Assembly (NCBI GenBank): GCA_024680365.1
Contig: JAILCN010000028.1
Location: 1 to 61,537, forward strand
DNA: 61,537 nucleotides
Source of the DNA: Solobacterium sp.
Lineage (GTDB): Bacteria; Bacillota_I; Bacilli_A; Erysipelotrichales; Erysipelotrichaceae
Direction of reading: 5' to 3'
Shown: positions 35,921-43,705 of the stretch, in pieces
Position numbering within the stretch: position 1 is the first letter of the stretch
Layout of the letters: every line of letters begins with the position of its first letter
Made by a program: the position numbers and the translations under genes
Notes under the pieces: generated by a model
What the model was told of the DNA's origin: nothing
Database searches by the model: none
What the model saw: the letters and a program-made list of their open reading frames with translations, nothing else

Positions 35921-36963
35921 GAGCGGAAAAGAAAGTGATCGGAAAACTGACCAAATGCTATGCCGTCGCGCAGTTTCGCTATGACGGCGAAAAGCATCTG
36001 ATCTGTGCCGCTGAGAAACAGGATCCCTGCTATGCCTTCACAACTGACGGCGTACAGACGGATACCCTCTGGGAAGGACCGGGCGGCGTCATGACGCTGC
36101 TGGAATACCCGGGGGAGGAAGGCATCCTTCTGGCAACGCAGAAGTTCTATTCCCCCAACGATTCAGCGTCTGCGAAGATCGTCTGGTACGCGAAAGAAGA
36201 CGGCGAATGGAAGTGCCGTGTCTTATGTGATCTGCCGTTTGTGCACCGCTTCGGCATCGTGACAAACGGAACGAAAAACTATCTTGTCGCCTGCACGCTC
36301 AAATCAGCCCATGCCTTTAAGAACGACTGGACATGTCCGGGAAGGATCTGGGTGGCAGAACTGCCGGAGAACATCCGTGAGTATGACGCGGATCATCAGC
36401 TGCAGCTGTTCCCGCTGGAAAGCGGTCTGTATAAGAACCATGGCTTTGCGGTCCATGAGAGAGAAGACGGATCATCCTTCGCTGTCGTCGGCACCGAAAA
36501 CGGTGTGTATCTTGTCATTCCGCCGCGGAACGAGGAAGCCGGATGGACCTGCGAAAACATCCTGCCGGTGCCGGCCAGCGACGTTCTGTATCTCGACTTC
36601 GACAATGACGGCGAGCGTGAACTGCTTGTTCTCTCACCGTTCCACGGTGATACTGTCTCGATCTACAAAAAGACCGGCAATACGTTTGTCAGAGTCTGGG
36701 AAAGAGAGAAGAAGATGCCGTTCATCCATGCCATCTATGGCGGCAAGGTAAACGGTACATGGAACGCCTTCGTCGGAAACCGGGAAGCGGACCGGGAGCT
36801 GATCCGCATCTTCTATGCCGATGGAGAGTACCGTGTTGAAGTCCTTGATCAGGGAGCAGGTCCTGCCAACTGCATGTTCTTCAAAGAAGGTGACGAGATG
36901 AAGATCATCGCAGCAAACCGGGAGACCGATGAGATCGCCCTGTATGCGCTGAAAGAGGACTGA
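35917..36963 (+). CDS. Cytosolic beta-propeller-like protein of unknown function
   Basis: This 348-residue protein has no signal peptide or membrane segment. It consists of repeated beta-strand units; one carries a Ca2+-loop-like stretch, YLDFDNDGERELLVLS, as seen in FG-GAP/VCBS propeller blades. I do not recognise a named family. It overlaps the kinase gene by four bases and abuts ulaE with no gap, so it is made together with them. A missing pathway enzyme (for example an isomerase, lactonase or decarboxylase substitute) or a sugar sensor are both possible. Function is unknown. Confidence 0.8.
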   Translation: MRAEKKVIGKLTKCYAVAQFRYDGEKHLICAAEKQDPCYAFTTDGVQTDTLWEGPGGVMTLLEYPGEEGILLATQKFYSPNDSASAKIVWYAKEDGEWKCRVLCDLPFVHRFGIVTNGTKNYLVACTLKSAHAFKNDWTCPGRIWVAELPENIREYDADHQLQLFPLESGLYKNHGFAVHEREDGSSFAVVGTENGVYLVIPPRNEEAGWTCENILPVPASDVLYLDFDNDGERELLVLSPFHGDTVSIYKKTGNTFVRVWEREKKMPFIHAIYGGKVNGTWNAFVGNREADRELIRIFYADGEYRVEVLDQGAGPANCMFFKEGDEMKIIAANRETDEIALYALKED

Positions 36964-37815
36964 ATGATGGAATATACACTTGCACTGTATGAGAAAGCCA
37001 TCCCGGCCGGGATGACATTCCAGGAGATGTTTGAGATCACCAGGGAATGCGGCTTTGACCGCTTTGAGATCAGCATCGATGAAACGGACGCCAGACTGTC
37101 CCGTCTGGATATGACGCCGCAGGAACAGGCGGAGCTTGGCCAGCTTGCCCGGAAGATGGGAACGCCGATCCGCACGATGTGCCTGAGCGGCCACCGGAAA
37201 TATCCGTTCGGCTCCCATGATCCGGAAATAAGGAAACGCAGTATGGAGATCATGCGCAAGGCAGTGGACTTCTCCGTCAATGCCTCCGTCAGCGTGATCC
37301 AGCTTGCCGGCTACGACGTCTACTATGAAACAGGCGACGCGGATACGGAAAAATGGTTCGCTGAGAACCTTGCGAAAGCAGCGGACTACGCCGCTTCCAG
37401 AGGCGTCGTGCTTGCTTTTGAAACGATGGAGACGCCGTTCATGGACACCGTGGAAAAGGCAATGAAATACGTGGATCAGATCGGTTCGCCATGGCTTGGC
37501 GTCTATCCTGACATCGGCAATCTGAAGAATGCCGCGGTCCTGTACGGACAGGATGTCGTCGAAGACATGAAGAAAGGTGCCGGACACACTTTCGCGGTCC
37601 ATCTGAAGGAAACCGTGCCGGGCGTTTACCGGGATATGAACTACGGGACCGGCGGACATACCGAATATGTTCCGTGCATCAAGGCAGCTCTGGATATGGG
37701 CGTACGCATGTTCACCGGTGAATTCTGGTATCAGAAAGGTCAGGATCACCGGAAGGTGATCAGTGAATCAAATCAGTTCCTGCGGGAAAAGATCAGGGAG
37801 GCACAGAATGCTTGA
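36964..37815 (+). CDS. ulaE: L-ribulose-5-phosphate 3-epimerase (UlaE)
   Basis: This TIM-barrel enzyme converts L-xylulose 5-phosphate to L-ribulose 5-phosphate. It has 283 residues, equal to E. coli UlaE, with strong local similarity: [39 protein letters not shown] and [17 protein letters not shown]. The catalytic glutamates lie in [10 protein letters not shown] and FTGEFWYQ. The start directly follows the previous stop; an ATG three bases on is equally likely. It overlaps the AraD/UlaF gene by eight bases. Confidence 0.95.
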   Translation: MMEYTLALYEKAIPAGMTFQEMFEITRECGFDRFEISIDETDARLSRLDMTPQEQAELGQLARKMGTPIRTMCLSGHRKYPFGSHDPEIRKRSMEIMRKAVDFSVNASVSVIQLAGYDVYYETGDADTEKWFAENLAKAADYAASRGVVLAFETMETPFMDTVEKAMKYVDQIGSPWLGVYPDIGNLKNAAVLYGQDVVEDMKKGAGHTFAVHLKETVPGVYRDMNYGTGGHTEYVPCIKAALDMGVRMFTGEFWYQKGQDHRKVISESNQFLREKIREAQNA

Positions 37816-38503
37816 AGAACTGAAAAAAGAAGTATGCGATGCGAATCTTGAACTGGTCAGAAAAGGCATCGTCATCTATACATGGGGCAATGTCTCCGGC
37901 ATCAGCGAGGACAGAAAGTATGTTGTGATCAAACCGTCCGGCGTCGACTATGACGGCATGTGTCCGGAAGACATGGTCGTCGTGGATCTGGAAACAGGTG
38001 AAAGAGCAGAAGGAAAATGGAAGCCTTCCTCCGATACCGCAACGCATCTGGAACTGTACCGGAAGTATCCTGCCATCAAAGGCATCGTGCATACCCATTC
38101 CATCAACGCTGTCGCGTTTGCCCAGGCCGGCATTCCCATTCCCGCTCTCGGCACGACCCACGCCGATTACTTCTACGGTGACATTCCCTGCACACGCGAA
38201 CTGACGCAGGAAGAAGTCGAGGAAGCGTATGAAAAGAACACCGGCAAAGTCATCATCGAAACGATTGAACATCTGAAATATGATCCGATGGCAGTGCCCG
38301 GCATCATCGTGAAGAACCACGGACCGTTCACCTGGGGCACTTCTCCTGCCAACGCCGTCTACAACGCGGTCGTCATGGAGACAGTCGCGGAGATGGATCT
38401 GAGAACACTGATGCTCAATCCCGATGCTTCCATCGCGAAGTATGTGCTGGACAAGCACTATATGCGCAAACACGGTCCAAACGCTTATTACGGTCAGAAA
38501 TGA
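37808..38503 (+). CDS. ulaF: L-ribulose-5-phosphate 4-epimerase (UlaF/AraD family)
   Basis: This class II aldolase-fold enzyme converts L-ribulose 5-phosphate to D-xylulose 5-phosphate, which enters the pentose phosphate pathway. It has 231 residues, the family length. The zinc histidines are in [13 protein letters not shown] and the later KNHGPFTWG region; [16 protein letters not shown] and [12 protein letters not shown] are further signatures. ATG 37808 follows GGGAGG and overlaps ulaE by eight bases. AraD and UlaF cannot be told apart by sequence, but the neighbour UlaE favours UlaF. Confidence 0.95.
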   Translation: MLEELKKEVCDANLELVRKGIVIYTWGNVSGISEDRKYVVIKPSGVDYDGMCPEDMVVVDLETGERAEGKWKPSSDTATHLELYRKYPAIKGIVHTHSINAVAFAQAGIPIPALGTTHADYFYGDIPCTRELTQEEVEEAYEKNTGKVIIETIEHLKYDPMAVPGIIVKNHGPFTWGTSPANAVYNAVVMETVAEMDLRTLMLNPDASIAKYVLDKHYMRKHGPNAYYGQK

Positions 38504-38510
38504 TCTTCAG

Positions 38511-38543
38511 GAAGACAGTCAGAAGCTGTCTTCTTTTTCTTTC
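38511..38543 (+). terminator. Intrinsic terminator of the ula-like operon
   Basis: GAAGACAG and CTGTCTTC form a perfect 8-bp stem with a seven-base loop followed by TTTTTCTTT. It ends the five-gene unit. Confidence 0.9.
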
Positions 38544-38586
38544 CGGTTTTTGCATTATAATGTTGGGAGACAAGGAGAGAAGCAGA

Positions 38587-38895
38587 ATGTCAAAACTGAC
38601 TGAGCGAATCACTGAGATGGAAGACTGTCTCGATACCTGCGCGGCTGCGTCCAGACAGCTTCAGGAAGCGCTTGACGCGTATGAAAAAAGCCGCAGACAG
38701 TACGCGAAACTGCAGGCCTATTATGAAGGCGGACAGTGGCAGAAGGATTTTGAAGCAGATGAGAAGGGAAAGGTGCCGCAGGACCTCAAGCGCGGTGTAC
38801 TTTCCGAAGACGCGGTCTATGATCTGCTTTCAGAGAACAAAGAACTGACGGTACGGATGCTGAAAGCAGTCCAGGCAAACATCGAAAAACTGTAA
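38587..38895 (+). CDS. DUF4298-like small helical protein
   Basis: This 102-residue soluble protein is almost all helical and predicted coiled coil (ITEMEDCLDTCAAASRQL). It matches the pattern of DUF4298, with YYEGGQWQKDFEADE and GVLSEDAVYDLLSENKEL. The function of that family is not known. ATG 38587 follows AAGGAGA, and a TATAAT box at 38556-38561 precedes it. It may share a transcript with the acetyltransferase gene 19 bases downstream. Confidence 0.85.
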   Translation: MSKLTERITEMEDCLDTCAAASRQLQEALDAYEKSRRQYAKLQAYYEGGQWQKDFEADEKGKVPQDLKRGVLSEDAVYDLLSENKELTVRMLKAVQANIEKL

Positions 38896-38914
38896 CGAAA
38901 AACGGAGAAGGAAT

Positions 38915-39421
38915 ATGCGGATCAGAAAAACGAGGGAAGAGGATATCAGCCGGATCATGGAGATCTACCGACATGCAAGACAATTTATGGAAGATACCGG
39001 GAATCCGAACCAGTGGGGACCGACAAACTGGCCGCCGGAAGCACTGATCCACAATGACGTCAGGGAAGGAAACAGCTATGTGTGCGTGAATGACGACGGC
39101 ACTGTCATCGGCACGTTCTACATGATCTATGGAAAAGATATCGACCCGACATATCTGCAGATCGACGACGGTGCGTGGAAGGACGACAGCGCGTACGGCG
39201 TCGTGCATCGGATCGCTTCCGATCATTCCGAACACGGCATCGGCATGTACTGTCTGCAGTGGGCGTATGAACAGTGCGGACATCTGCGGATCGATACCCA
39301 CGGTGACAACCAGGTCATGCAGAATCTGCTGAGAAAGCTTGGCTTTGTTTACTGCGGCATCGTCTATGTCCATGAGGACAAAGCGCCGCGCATGGCATTT
39401 GAGAAAAGTGAAAGGATTTGA
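38915..39421 (+). CDS. GNAT-family N-acetyltransferase
   Basis: This 168-residue enzyme has the GNAT layout: an N-terminal IRKTREEDISRIMEIY, a central strand DGTVIGTFYMIY, a helix after HRIASDHSEHGIG (a weak form of the acetyl-CoA pyrophosphate loop) and a C-terminal RKLGFVYCGIVYV. GGAGAAGG precedes the ATG. It would acetylate an amine or a protein N terminus; the substrate is not predictable. It follows the DUF4298 gene closely. Confidence 0.9.
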   Translation: MRIRKTREEDISRIMEIYRHARQFMEDTGNPNQWGPTNWPPEALIHNDVREGNSYVCVNDDGTVIGTFYMIYGKDIDPTYLQIDDGAWKDDSAYGVVHRIASDHSEHGIGMYCLQWAYEQCGHLRIDTHGDNQVMQNLLRKLGFVYCGIVYVHEDKAPRMAFEKSERI

Positions 39422-39427
39422 TTTAAC

Positions 39428-40195
39428 ATGAAAAAAAGATGGATCGCTGCTGCGGCAGGTTCCGTGATCGGGATCCTCGCCGCAAGAAAGTATGGAATGA
39501 ACGTGATGCAGTACCTGCATGCGCGCAAAGCGCTCAGACACCCGGGAAACGCGGCGGAATATGGCCTTGACAACGTGCAGACTGAAGCGGACAGCTTCCT
39601 GAAGGGAAAGACGATCGCCTGGCTGGGCTCCTCTGTCACCTTTGGCGCAGCTTCCGGCGGTGTGTCCTTTGCGGATGTGATCACCAGGAAAACAGGCGCC
39701 CGGATGATCAAAGAGGCGGTTTCCGGAACGACGCTGGTCGATGAAGATGATACGTCCTATGTTGCGCGGATGCACAATATTCCCGCGAATGAGACGATCG
39801 ATCTGTTTGTGGTGCAGCTTTCCACCAACGATGCTTCCCGCGGAAAACCGCTGGGTGAGATCAGTGAAGCGCGCCCGTTTGACACGAAGACAGTCACCGG
39901 CGCGATCCAGGAGATCCTGACATACGTCAGAGAAACATGGAACTGTCCGGTCATGTTCTACACGGGATCCTGGTATGAAAGCCCGGAATACGAAGCGATG
40001 GTAAAGCGGCTGTATGAGCTGCAGGAAACATACGGATTCGGCATCGCCGACCTGTATACGGACAAAGCGTTCAACGACATTACAGACGAACAGAGAGCGC
40101 TGTATATGTTCGATCCCATTCATCCGGTCAAAGCAGGCTATCTGCTGTGGTGGGCGCCTCAGATCGAAAAACAGATCATTGCGTATCTGAAGTGA
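39428..40195 (+). CDS. Membrane-anchored SGNH/GDSL hydrolase
   Basis: This 255-residue protein starts with a signal anchor (WIAAAAGSVIGILAA), so the catalytic domain should be outside the membrane. SGNH blocks are visible: block I LGSSVTFGA with the serine, block III QLSTNDAS, and block V DPIHPVKAGY with the Asp-x-x-His pair. The enzyme could deacylate a surface glycan or lipid. Its start lies six bases after the GNAT stop, with AAAGGA further upstream. A strong terminator follows. Confidence 0.88.
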   Translation: MKKRWIAAAAGSVIGILAARKYGMNVMQYLHARKALRHPGNAAEYGLDNVQTEADSFLKGKTIAWLGSSVTFGAASGGVSFADVITRKTGARMIKEAVSGTTLVDEDDTSYVARMHNIPANETIDLFVVQLSTNDASRGKPLGEISEARPFDTKTVTGAIQEILTYVRETWNCPVMFYTGSWYESPEYEAMVKRLYELQETYGFGIADLYTDKAFNDITDEQRALYMFDPIHPVKAGYLLWWAPQIEKQIIAYLK

Positions 40196-40199
40196 AACA

Positions 40200-40230
40200 A
40201 TTCCCGGAGATCCGGGAATTTTTCTTTTTT
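40200..40230 (+). terminator. Intrinsic terminator
   Basis: ATTCCCGG and CCGGGAAT form a perfect 8-bp stem with an AGAT loop, followed by TTTTCTTTTTT. It separates the SGNH hydrolase gene from glgA. Confidence 0.92.
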
Positions 40231-40294
40231 CCGGGAGAAAAGCAGGTATGATAGAAACAGAAGAAACTGAATTGAATATCATCTGGAGGGTTTT

Positions 40295-42109
40295 ATGAAA
40301 ATACTGTTTGTGACCAGCGAATGCGCACCGTTTTCAAAGTCAGGAGGACTTGCAGATGTCGCGTTTTCCCTGCCGCCTGCGCTGCGGAAAGAAGGCAATG
40401 AGCTGCTCATCATTACGCCGTATTACAAGTGCGTCAAAGACCGTTTCGCGGATCAGATCACCTTTGTCAGAGACCTGCGCGTCAGACTCGGAGAAAGAGA
40501 CCTGTACTGCGGTCTGCTGAAAGGGAAGCTGTCCGGGGTCCCGGTCTGGTTCATCGACAATGAGGAACTGTTCCTCAGGGATAAGCTCTATGGCTATGAC
40601 GATGACAAGTTCCGCTTTGCCTGGTTCTCAAAGGCAGTCATTGACGTACTGGGATACCTGGACTTTGTGCCGGAGATCCTGCACTGCAACGACTGGGAAA
40701 CAGCGCTGTGCATCCTCTATCTGAAGGATGATCAGGCAAAACGGGCGGAGTACCGCAATATCCGGACGGTCTATACGATCCACAACATCGCCTACCAGGG
40801 ACAGTTCGGCTATGAAGATCTGACGAATACATTCGCTCTCGATCCGGGCTGGTATGAAGGTGCGCTGGCATATGAATACCAGGGCAGACATGACGTCAAC
40901 CTGATGAAAGGCGCGATGCTGATGGCAGACGCAGTATCCACTGTTTCGCCGACCTACGCGCGTGAGCTGCATACGCCGAAGTTCGGCCGCGGCCTGCAGG
41001 GGGTATGCGATCTGATCGAGTCGAAGATGTACGGCATCCTCAACGGCATCGATCCCGACCACTATGATCCCGGCAAAGACAAGCGCATACCGGCTGGTTT
41101 TACCGCGGAAGACAAACAGGGAAAAGAAGTGTGCAAGGAATACATCCAGGAAGCGTTCGGCCTGAAGAAGGAAAAAGCATGGCCGCTGTTCGCAGTCGTT
41201 GCCAGACTGGTGGAACAGAAGGGCGTTGAACTGATCCGTGAACTGCTTCCGGAAATGATGAAGAAAGGCATTCAGCTGGTGATCTTCGGCCAGGGCGAAC
41301 AGAAATATGTGGATTACTTCAATGCCTGCAGAGAACAGTATCCCGGTCAGCTCGGCTTCTCTGACAAATACACGGAGGAGATGGCGGCGAAGGTATTTGC
41401 CGGCGCTGACTTCTATCTGATGCCGTCTTCCTTTGAACCGTGCGGACTGTCGCAGATGATGGCAATGCGCTACGGCACTGTGCCGATCGTTCACGAGACC
41501 GGCGGCCTGAAAGACACCGTCCGTCCGTACTCCGACTTTGACGGCATCGGCGACGGCTTCTCGTTCAGCGAATACAATGCAAGAGCGCTGATGCTGGCAG
41601 TGGACGCAGCGGTGAAGGTATACTTCGGTGAACACGATGTCTTTGAGATCCTGAAAGACAGATGCATGCGCAAGGACTTCTCATGGGCCAAATCCGCACA
41701 TGCCTACCTGAAGATGTATTCTGATATCTGCGGTCACGGTTCCGATCCCAACGTTACCTTTACCGATGCCTTTGACGCTCTGAAGGTCGTCTATGAAGAT
41801 CTGGAAGAAACACGCAGCGCCTATCTTGCAAAACAGGATGACAGCTATCACAACGTCTGTCAGGTCCGCATCGAAGGACCTGGTGAGGGAACGTTCTATC
41901 TCCGCTTTACAAAGGACGGAATGGAGATGCAGCCGTACAGCTATGAAGGTGCGGATGTTTCCATCAGTGCCAGTTTCGACAATCTGTACAACATGGCAAT
42001 CGGCACTGTCTCGGCAGACCGGCTCTTCGTCAACGGTCAGATGAAAGTCGAAGGCAACATCTCCAAAGGCGCCGAGATGAGATATCTGATCGGCAAAAAC
42101 CATCTCTGA
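40295..42109 (+). CDS. glgA: Glycogen synthase GlgA fused to an SCP2-like domain
   Basis: GlgA adds glucose from ADP-glucose to glycogen. The first 485 residues are a complete GT5 enzyme with KSGGLADV (ADP-glucose contact), HCNDWETALC, YTIHNIAYQGQF and SSFEPCGLSQMMAMRYG. The protein does not stop at the usual length of about 480. A further 119 residues follow, and from about residue 500 they read like a sterol carrier protein 2 domain: YLRFTKDGMEMQPYSYEGA, VSISASFDNLYNMAIG, ADRLFVNGQMKVEGN. One open frame covers both parts and a terminator follows. The fusion suggests that a hydrophobic ligand or a partner binds the synthase. No other glg gene is in the window. Confidence 0.95.
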   Translation: MKILFVTSECAPFSKSGGLADVAFSLPPALRKEGNELLIITPYYKCVKDRFADQITFVRDLRVRLGERDLYCGLLKGKLSGVPVWFIDNEELFLRDKLYGYDDDKFRFAWFSKAVIDVLGYLDFVPEILHCNDWETALCILYLKDDQAKRAEYRNIRTVYTIHNIAYQGQFGYEDLTNTFALDPGWYEGALAYEYQGRHDVNLMKGAMLMADAVSTVSPTYARELHTPKFGRGLQGVCDLIESKMYGILNGIDPDHYDPGKDKRIPAGFTAEDKQGKEVCKEYIQEAFGLKKEKAWPLFAVVARLVEQKGVELIRELLPEMMKKGIQLVIFGQGEQKYVDYFNACREQYPGQLGFSDKYTEEMAAKVFAGADFYLMPSSFEPCGLSQMMAMRYGTVPIVHETGGLKDTVRPYSDFDGIGDGFSFSEYNARALMLAVDAAVKVYFGEHDVFEILKDRCMRKDFSWAKSAHAYLKMYSDICGHGSDPNVTFTDAFDALKVVYEDLEETRSAYLAKQDDSYHNVCQVRIEGPGEGTFYLRFTKDGMEMQPYSYEGADVSISASFDNLYNMAIGTVSADRLFVNGQMKVEGNISKGAEMRYLIGKNHL

Positions 42110-42122
42110 ACAGATCAGCTGA

Positions 42123-42152
42123 AGACTTCGCATTCTCTGCGGAGTCTTTTTT
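42123..42152 (+). terminator. Intrinsic terminator after glgA
   Basis: AGACTTCGCA and TGCGGAGTCT pair over ten positions with one G-U pair around a five-base loop, followed by a T-run. Confidence 0.88.
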
Positions 42153-42154
42153 CT

Positions 42155-42182
42155 TTGGTACTTCGCACAAAAGGGATATAAT
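42155..42182 (+). promoter_or_regulatory. Putative sigma-A promoter of the phosphatase gene
   Basis: TTGGTA (42155-42160) and a perfect TATAAT (42177-42182) are 16 bases apart. The start codon of the phosphatase gene is 36 bases downstream. Confidence 0.55.
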
Positions 42183-42218
42183 GTATTCGTTTCCTGCGGG
42201 GGACATGAAAGGCAGAGT

Positions 42219-42965
42219 ATGATTTATATTTGTTCAGATATCCACGGCCTTTACGACCGGTATGAAAAGCTCCTGAAGGAGATCGATCTTCAGGACAGTG
42301 ACACCCTGTATATCCTCGGTGATATGATCGACAGAGGACCGGACGGCATCAGGATCCTGATGGATATGATCGACAGACCGAATGTGATCGGCTTTCTCGG
42401 CAACCACGAACACATGATGATGATGTACCTGTTTGGCTATGACACGGTATCCTGGCTGCTTCCGTTCAACGGCGGAAAAGAAACGCTGAAGGCTTTTGAG
42501 AAGCTCTCGATCGATGACAAGCGGAAGATCCTGGAATATCTGGACAAGATCTGCGTCGTAAAATACCTGACCGTTGCCGGTCACAGATACTGCCTGACTC
42601 ATGTCGGCATCTATGACAAACAGGAAGACCTGTACTGCAATTTCACCGCGAAGGGAACGAACGTGAAGATGCTGCAGGATCTGGTCTGGGGTGAAAAACA
42701 GTATGCCCTCGGCATGATCGGCACCTGCCCGGAAGAACTGTGTCCGACGACCTATCTGACCGGACACATCATGACCAGACGGTACGCCGATGATCCGATG
42801 GAAGCAGATGATGAGATCGTGACTGCCGTCTTCTCAAACGGCTGCCGGTATGTCGATCTTGACTGCGGCTGCGCGCTTGGCGACGGCATGGGAAAACTGG
42901 CCTGCGTCACCATCGATGAAGAGACCGGCGAGCTGGATCTTGAGAACGCTTTATACATTGACTGA
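42219..42965 (+). CDS. PP2A-like serine/threonine protein phosphatase (metallophosphoesterase)
   Basis: This 248-residue protein has the metallophosphatase signatures in order: SDIHGLYDRY, LGDMIDRGPDG and FLGNHEHMMM, then LTHVGIYD and a closing TGHIMTRRY. Together they give the dimetal site of PPP-type phosphatases, similar to bacterial PrpA/PrpE. It is soluble. A near-consensus promoter lies upstream and a terminator follows at once, so it is a single-gene unit. Whether it acts on proteins or on dinucleoside polyphosphates cannot be told. Confidence 0.92.
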   Translation: MIYICSDIHGLYDRYEKLLKEIDLQDSDTLYILGDMIDRGPDGIRILMDMIDRPNVIGFLGNHEHMMMMYLFGYDTVSWLLPFNGGKETLKAFEKLSIDDKRKILEYLDKICVVKYLTVAGHRYCLTHVGIYDKQEDLYCNFTAKGTNVKMLQDLVWGEKQYALGMIGTCPEELCPTTYLTGHIMTRRYADDPMEADDEIVTAVFSNGCRYVDLDCGCALGDGMGKLACVTIDEETGELDLENALYID

Positions 42966-42986
42966 ACAGGTGAAAGCCTGTTTTTT
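42965..42986 (+). terminator. Intrinsic terminator
   Basis: AACAGG and CCTGTT pair over six bases around a six-base loop, followed by a run of T. The left arm begins at the last base of the phosphatase stop codon. Confidence 0.75.
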
Positions 42987-43024
42987 CTATGTTATGATGT
43001 GAGTACCTGACGGAGGTTTCATGT

Positions 43025-43549
43025 ATGGGTTTATTTGACAAGCTTCTGGAAGAAGCAAACAAAGTAGTAAAAGAGGTAGCAACAGAAGAGAACAAAGAGA
43101 AAGCGCAGGAATTTCTGAATGTTCTCGGCAAAAAGCTGAACGACGCAGCCGGTGAGATCAAAAACACACTGGAAGATCTGAAAGAAGAAACACAGTCATC
43201 GTCTTCTGCTTCCGCGGATCTGTATGAGCCGGACGGCGATGACAGAGATGTGAAGGACAAGATCATGGATGTTCTTTACGAAGACTTCTCCCAGTACCGT
43301 GTCAGATGCGATGTTTCCCCGGCAGAGTTCGGCGGAACAGGCCGCTTCATGAACTATTCCATCGCTGTATTTGATGAAGAAACACCGAAGCTGCTGATCA
43401 TGCTGATCGGCAAGACAACGACTTCACACCGTGAATACAGATGGAGCAGGGAAGTGGCTGAAGCAAAAGGCATTCCGTTCATCAATTTCATTCGTCACTA
43501 TCCGAACCGCATTGACTATATCAGACAAAGATTACACAAATATCTGTGA
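43025..43549 (+). CDS. Unknown protein: coiled-coil N terminus and nuclease-fold-like C terminus
   Basis: This is a 174-residue soluble protein. Residues 1-60 are charged amphipathic helix (LLEEANKVVKEVATEENKEK), followed by a Ser/Asp-rich linker. Residues 75-174 alternate strands and helices. The stretch YSIAVFDEETPKLLIMLIGK and later VAEAKGIPFINFIRHY resemble the core of DUF2726/PD-(D/E)XK-like domains, but the acidic residue expected in the second strand is missing (IMLIG). GGAGG precedes the ATG with an eight-base gap. It lies 156 bases upstream of the reverse transcriptase gene on the same strand. The function is unknown and the fold is a guess. Confidence 0.8.
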   Translation: MGLFDKLLEEANKVVKEVATEENKEKAQEFLNVLGKKLNDAAGEIKNTLEDLKEETQSSSSASADLYEPDGDDRDVKDKIMDVLYEDFSQYRVRCDVSPAEFGGTGRFMNYSIAVFDEETPKLLIMLIGKTTTSHREYRWSREVAEAKGIPFINFIRHYPNRIDYIRQRLHKYL

Positions 43550-43561
43550 TCTTCTGGAGGA

Positions 43562-43693
43562 AAGAAAGAAAAATGCTGTACGCAGCGCCTGCGGAGGCCG
43601 CAGCCTGACCCGTAAAAAGACTTTGCAGGCAGTCAGGTCAGGTACCGGCTGGTATCGCAAGCACAGCTTGCTTCAAAGCAGTTTTTCTTTCTT
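43562..43693 (+). ncRNA. Structured segment bounded by a 12-bp inverted repeat, upstream of the reverse transcriptase
   Basis: AAGAAAGAAAAA (43562-43573) is the exact reverse complement of TTTTTCTTTCTT (43682-43693), and a near repeat of the right arm follows at 43695-43705. The 108 bases between hold several small stems: CTGCGG/CCGCAG (43589-43603), CCTGAC (43604-43609) facing two tandem GTCAGG units (43632-43642), TACC/GGTA (43643-43654), GCAAGC/GCTTGC (43657-43671) and CTTTG/CAAAG (43621-43678). It ends 12 bases before the RT start. Retrons and defence-associated RTs often have such RNAs. It carries no convincing protein frame. Expression as an RNA is inferred. Confidence 0.4.
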
Positions 43694-43705
43694 CTTTTTC
43701 TTTCT

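Noticed and set aside
38786-40282. Open frame of 498 codons on the minus strand
   Set aside because: It covers several well-supported plus-strand genes (DUF4298, GNAT and SGNH), so it is an antisense shadow.
43657-43705. Simple intrinsic terminator before the RT
   Set aside because: The GCAAGC/GCTTGC hairpin is separated from the T-rich stretch by ten bases, and the T-rich stretch is itself one arm of a 12-bp inverted repeat.
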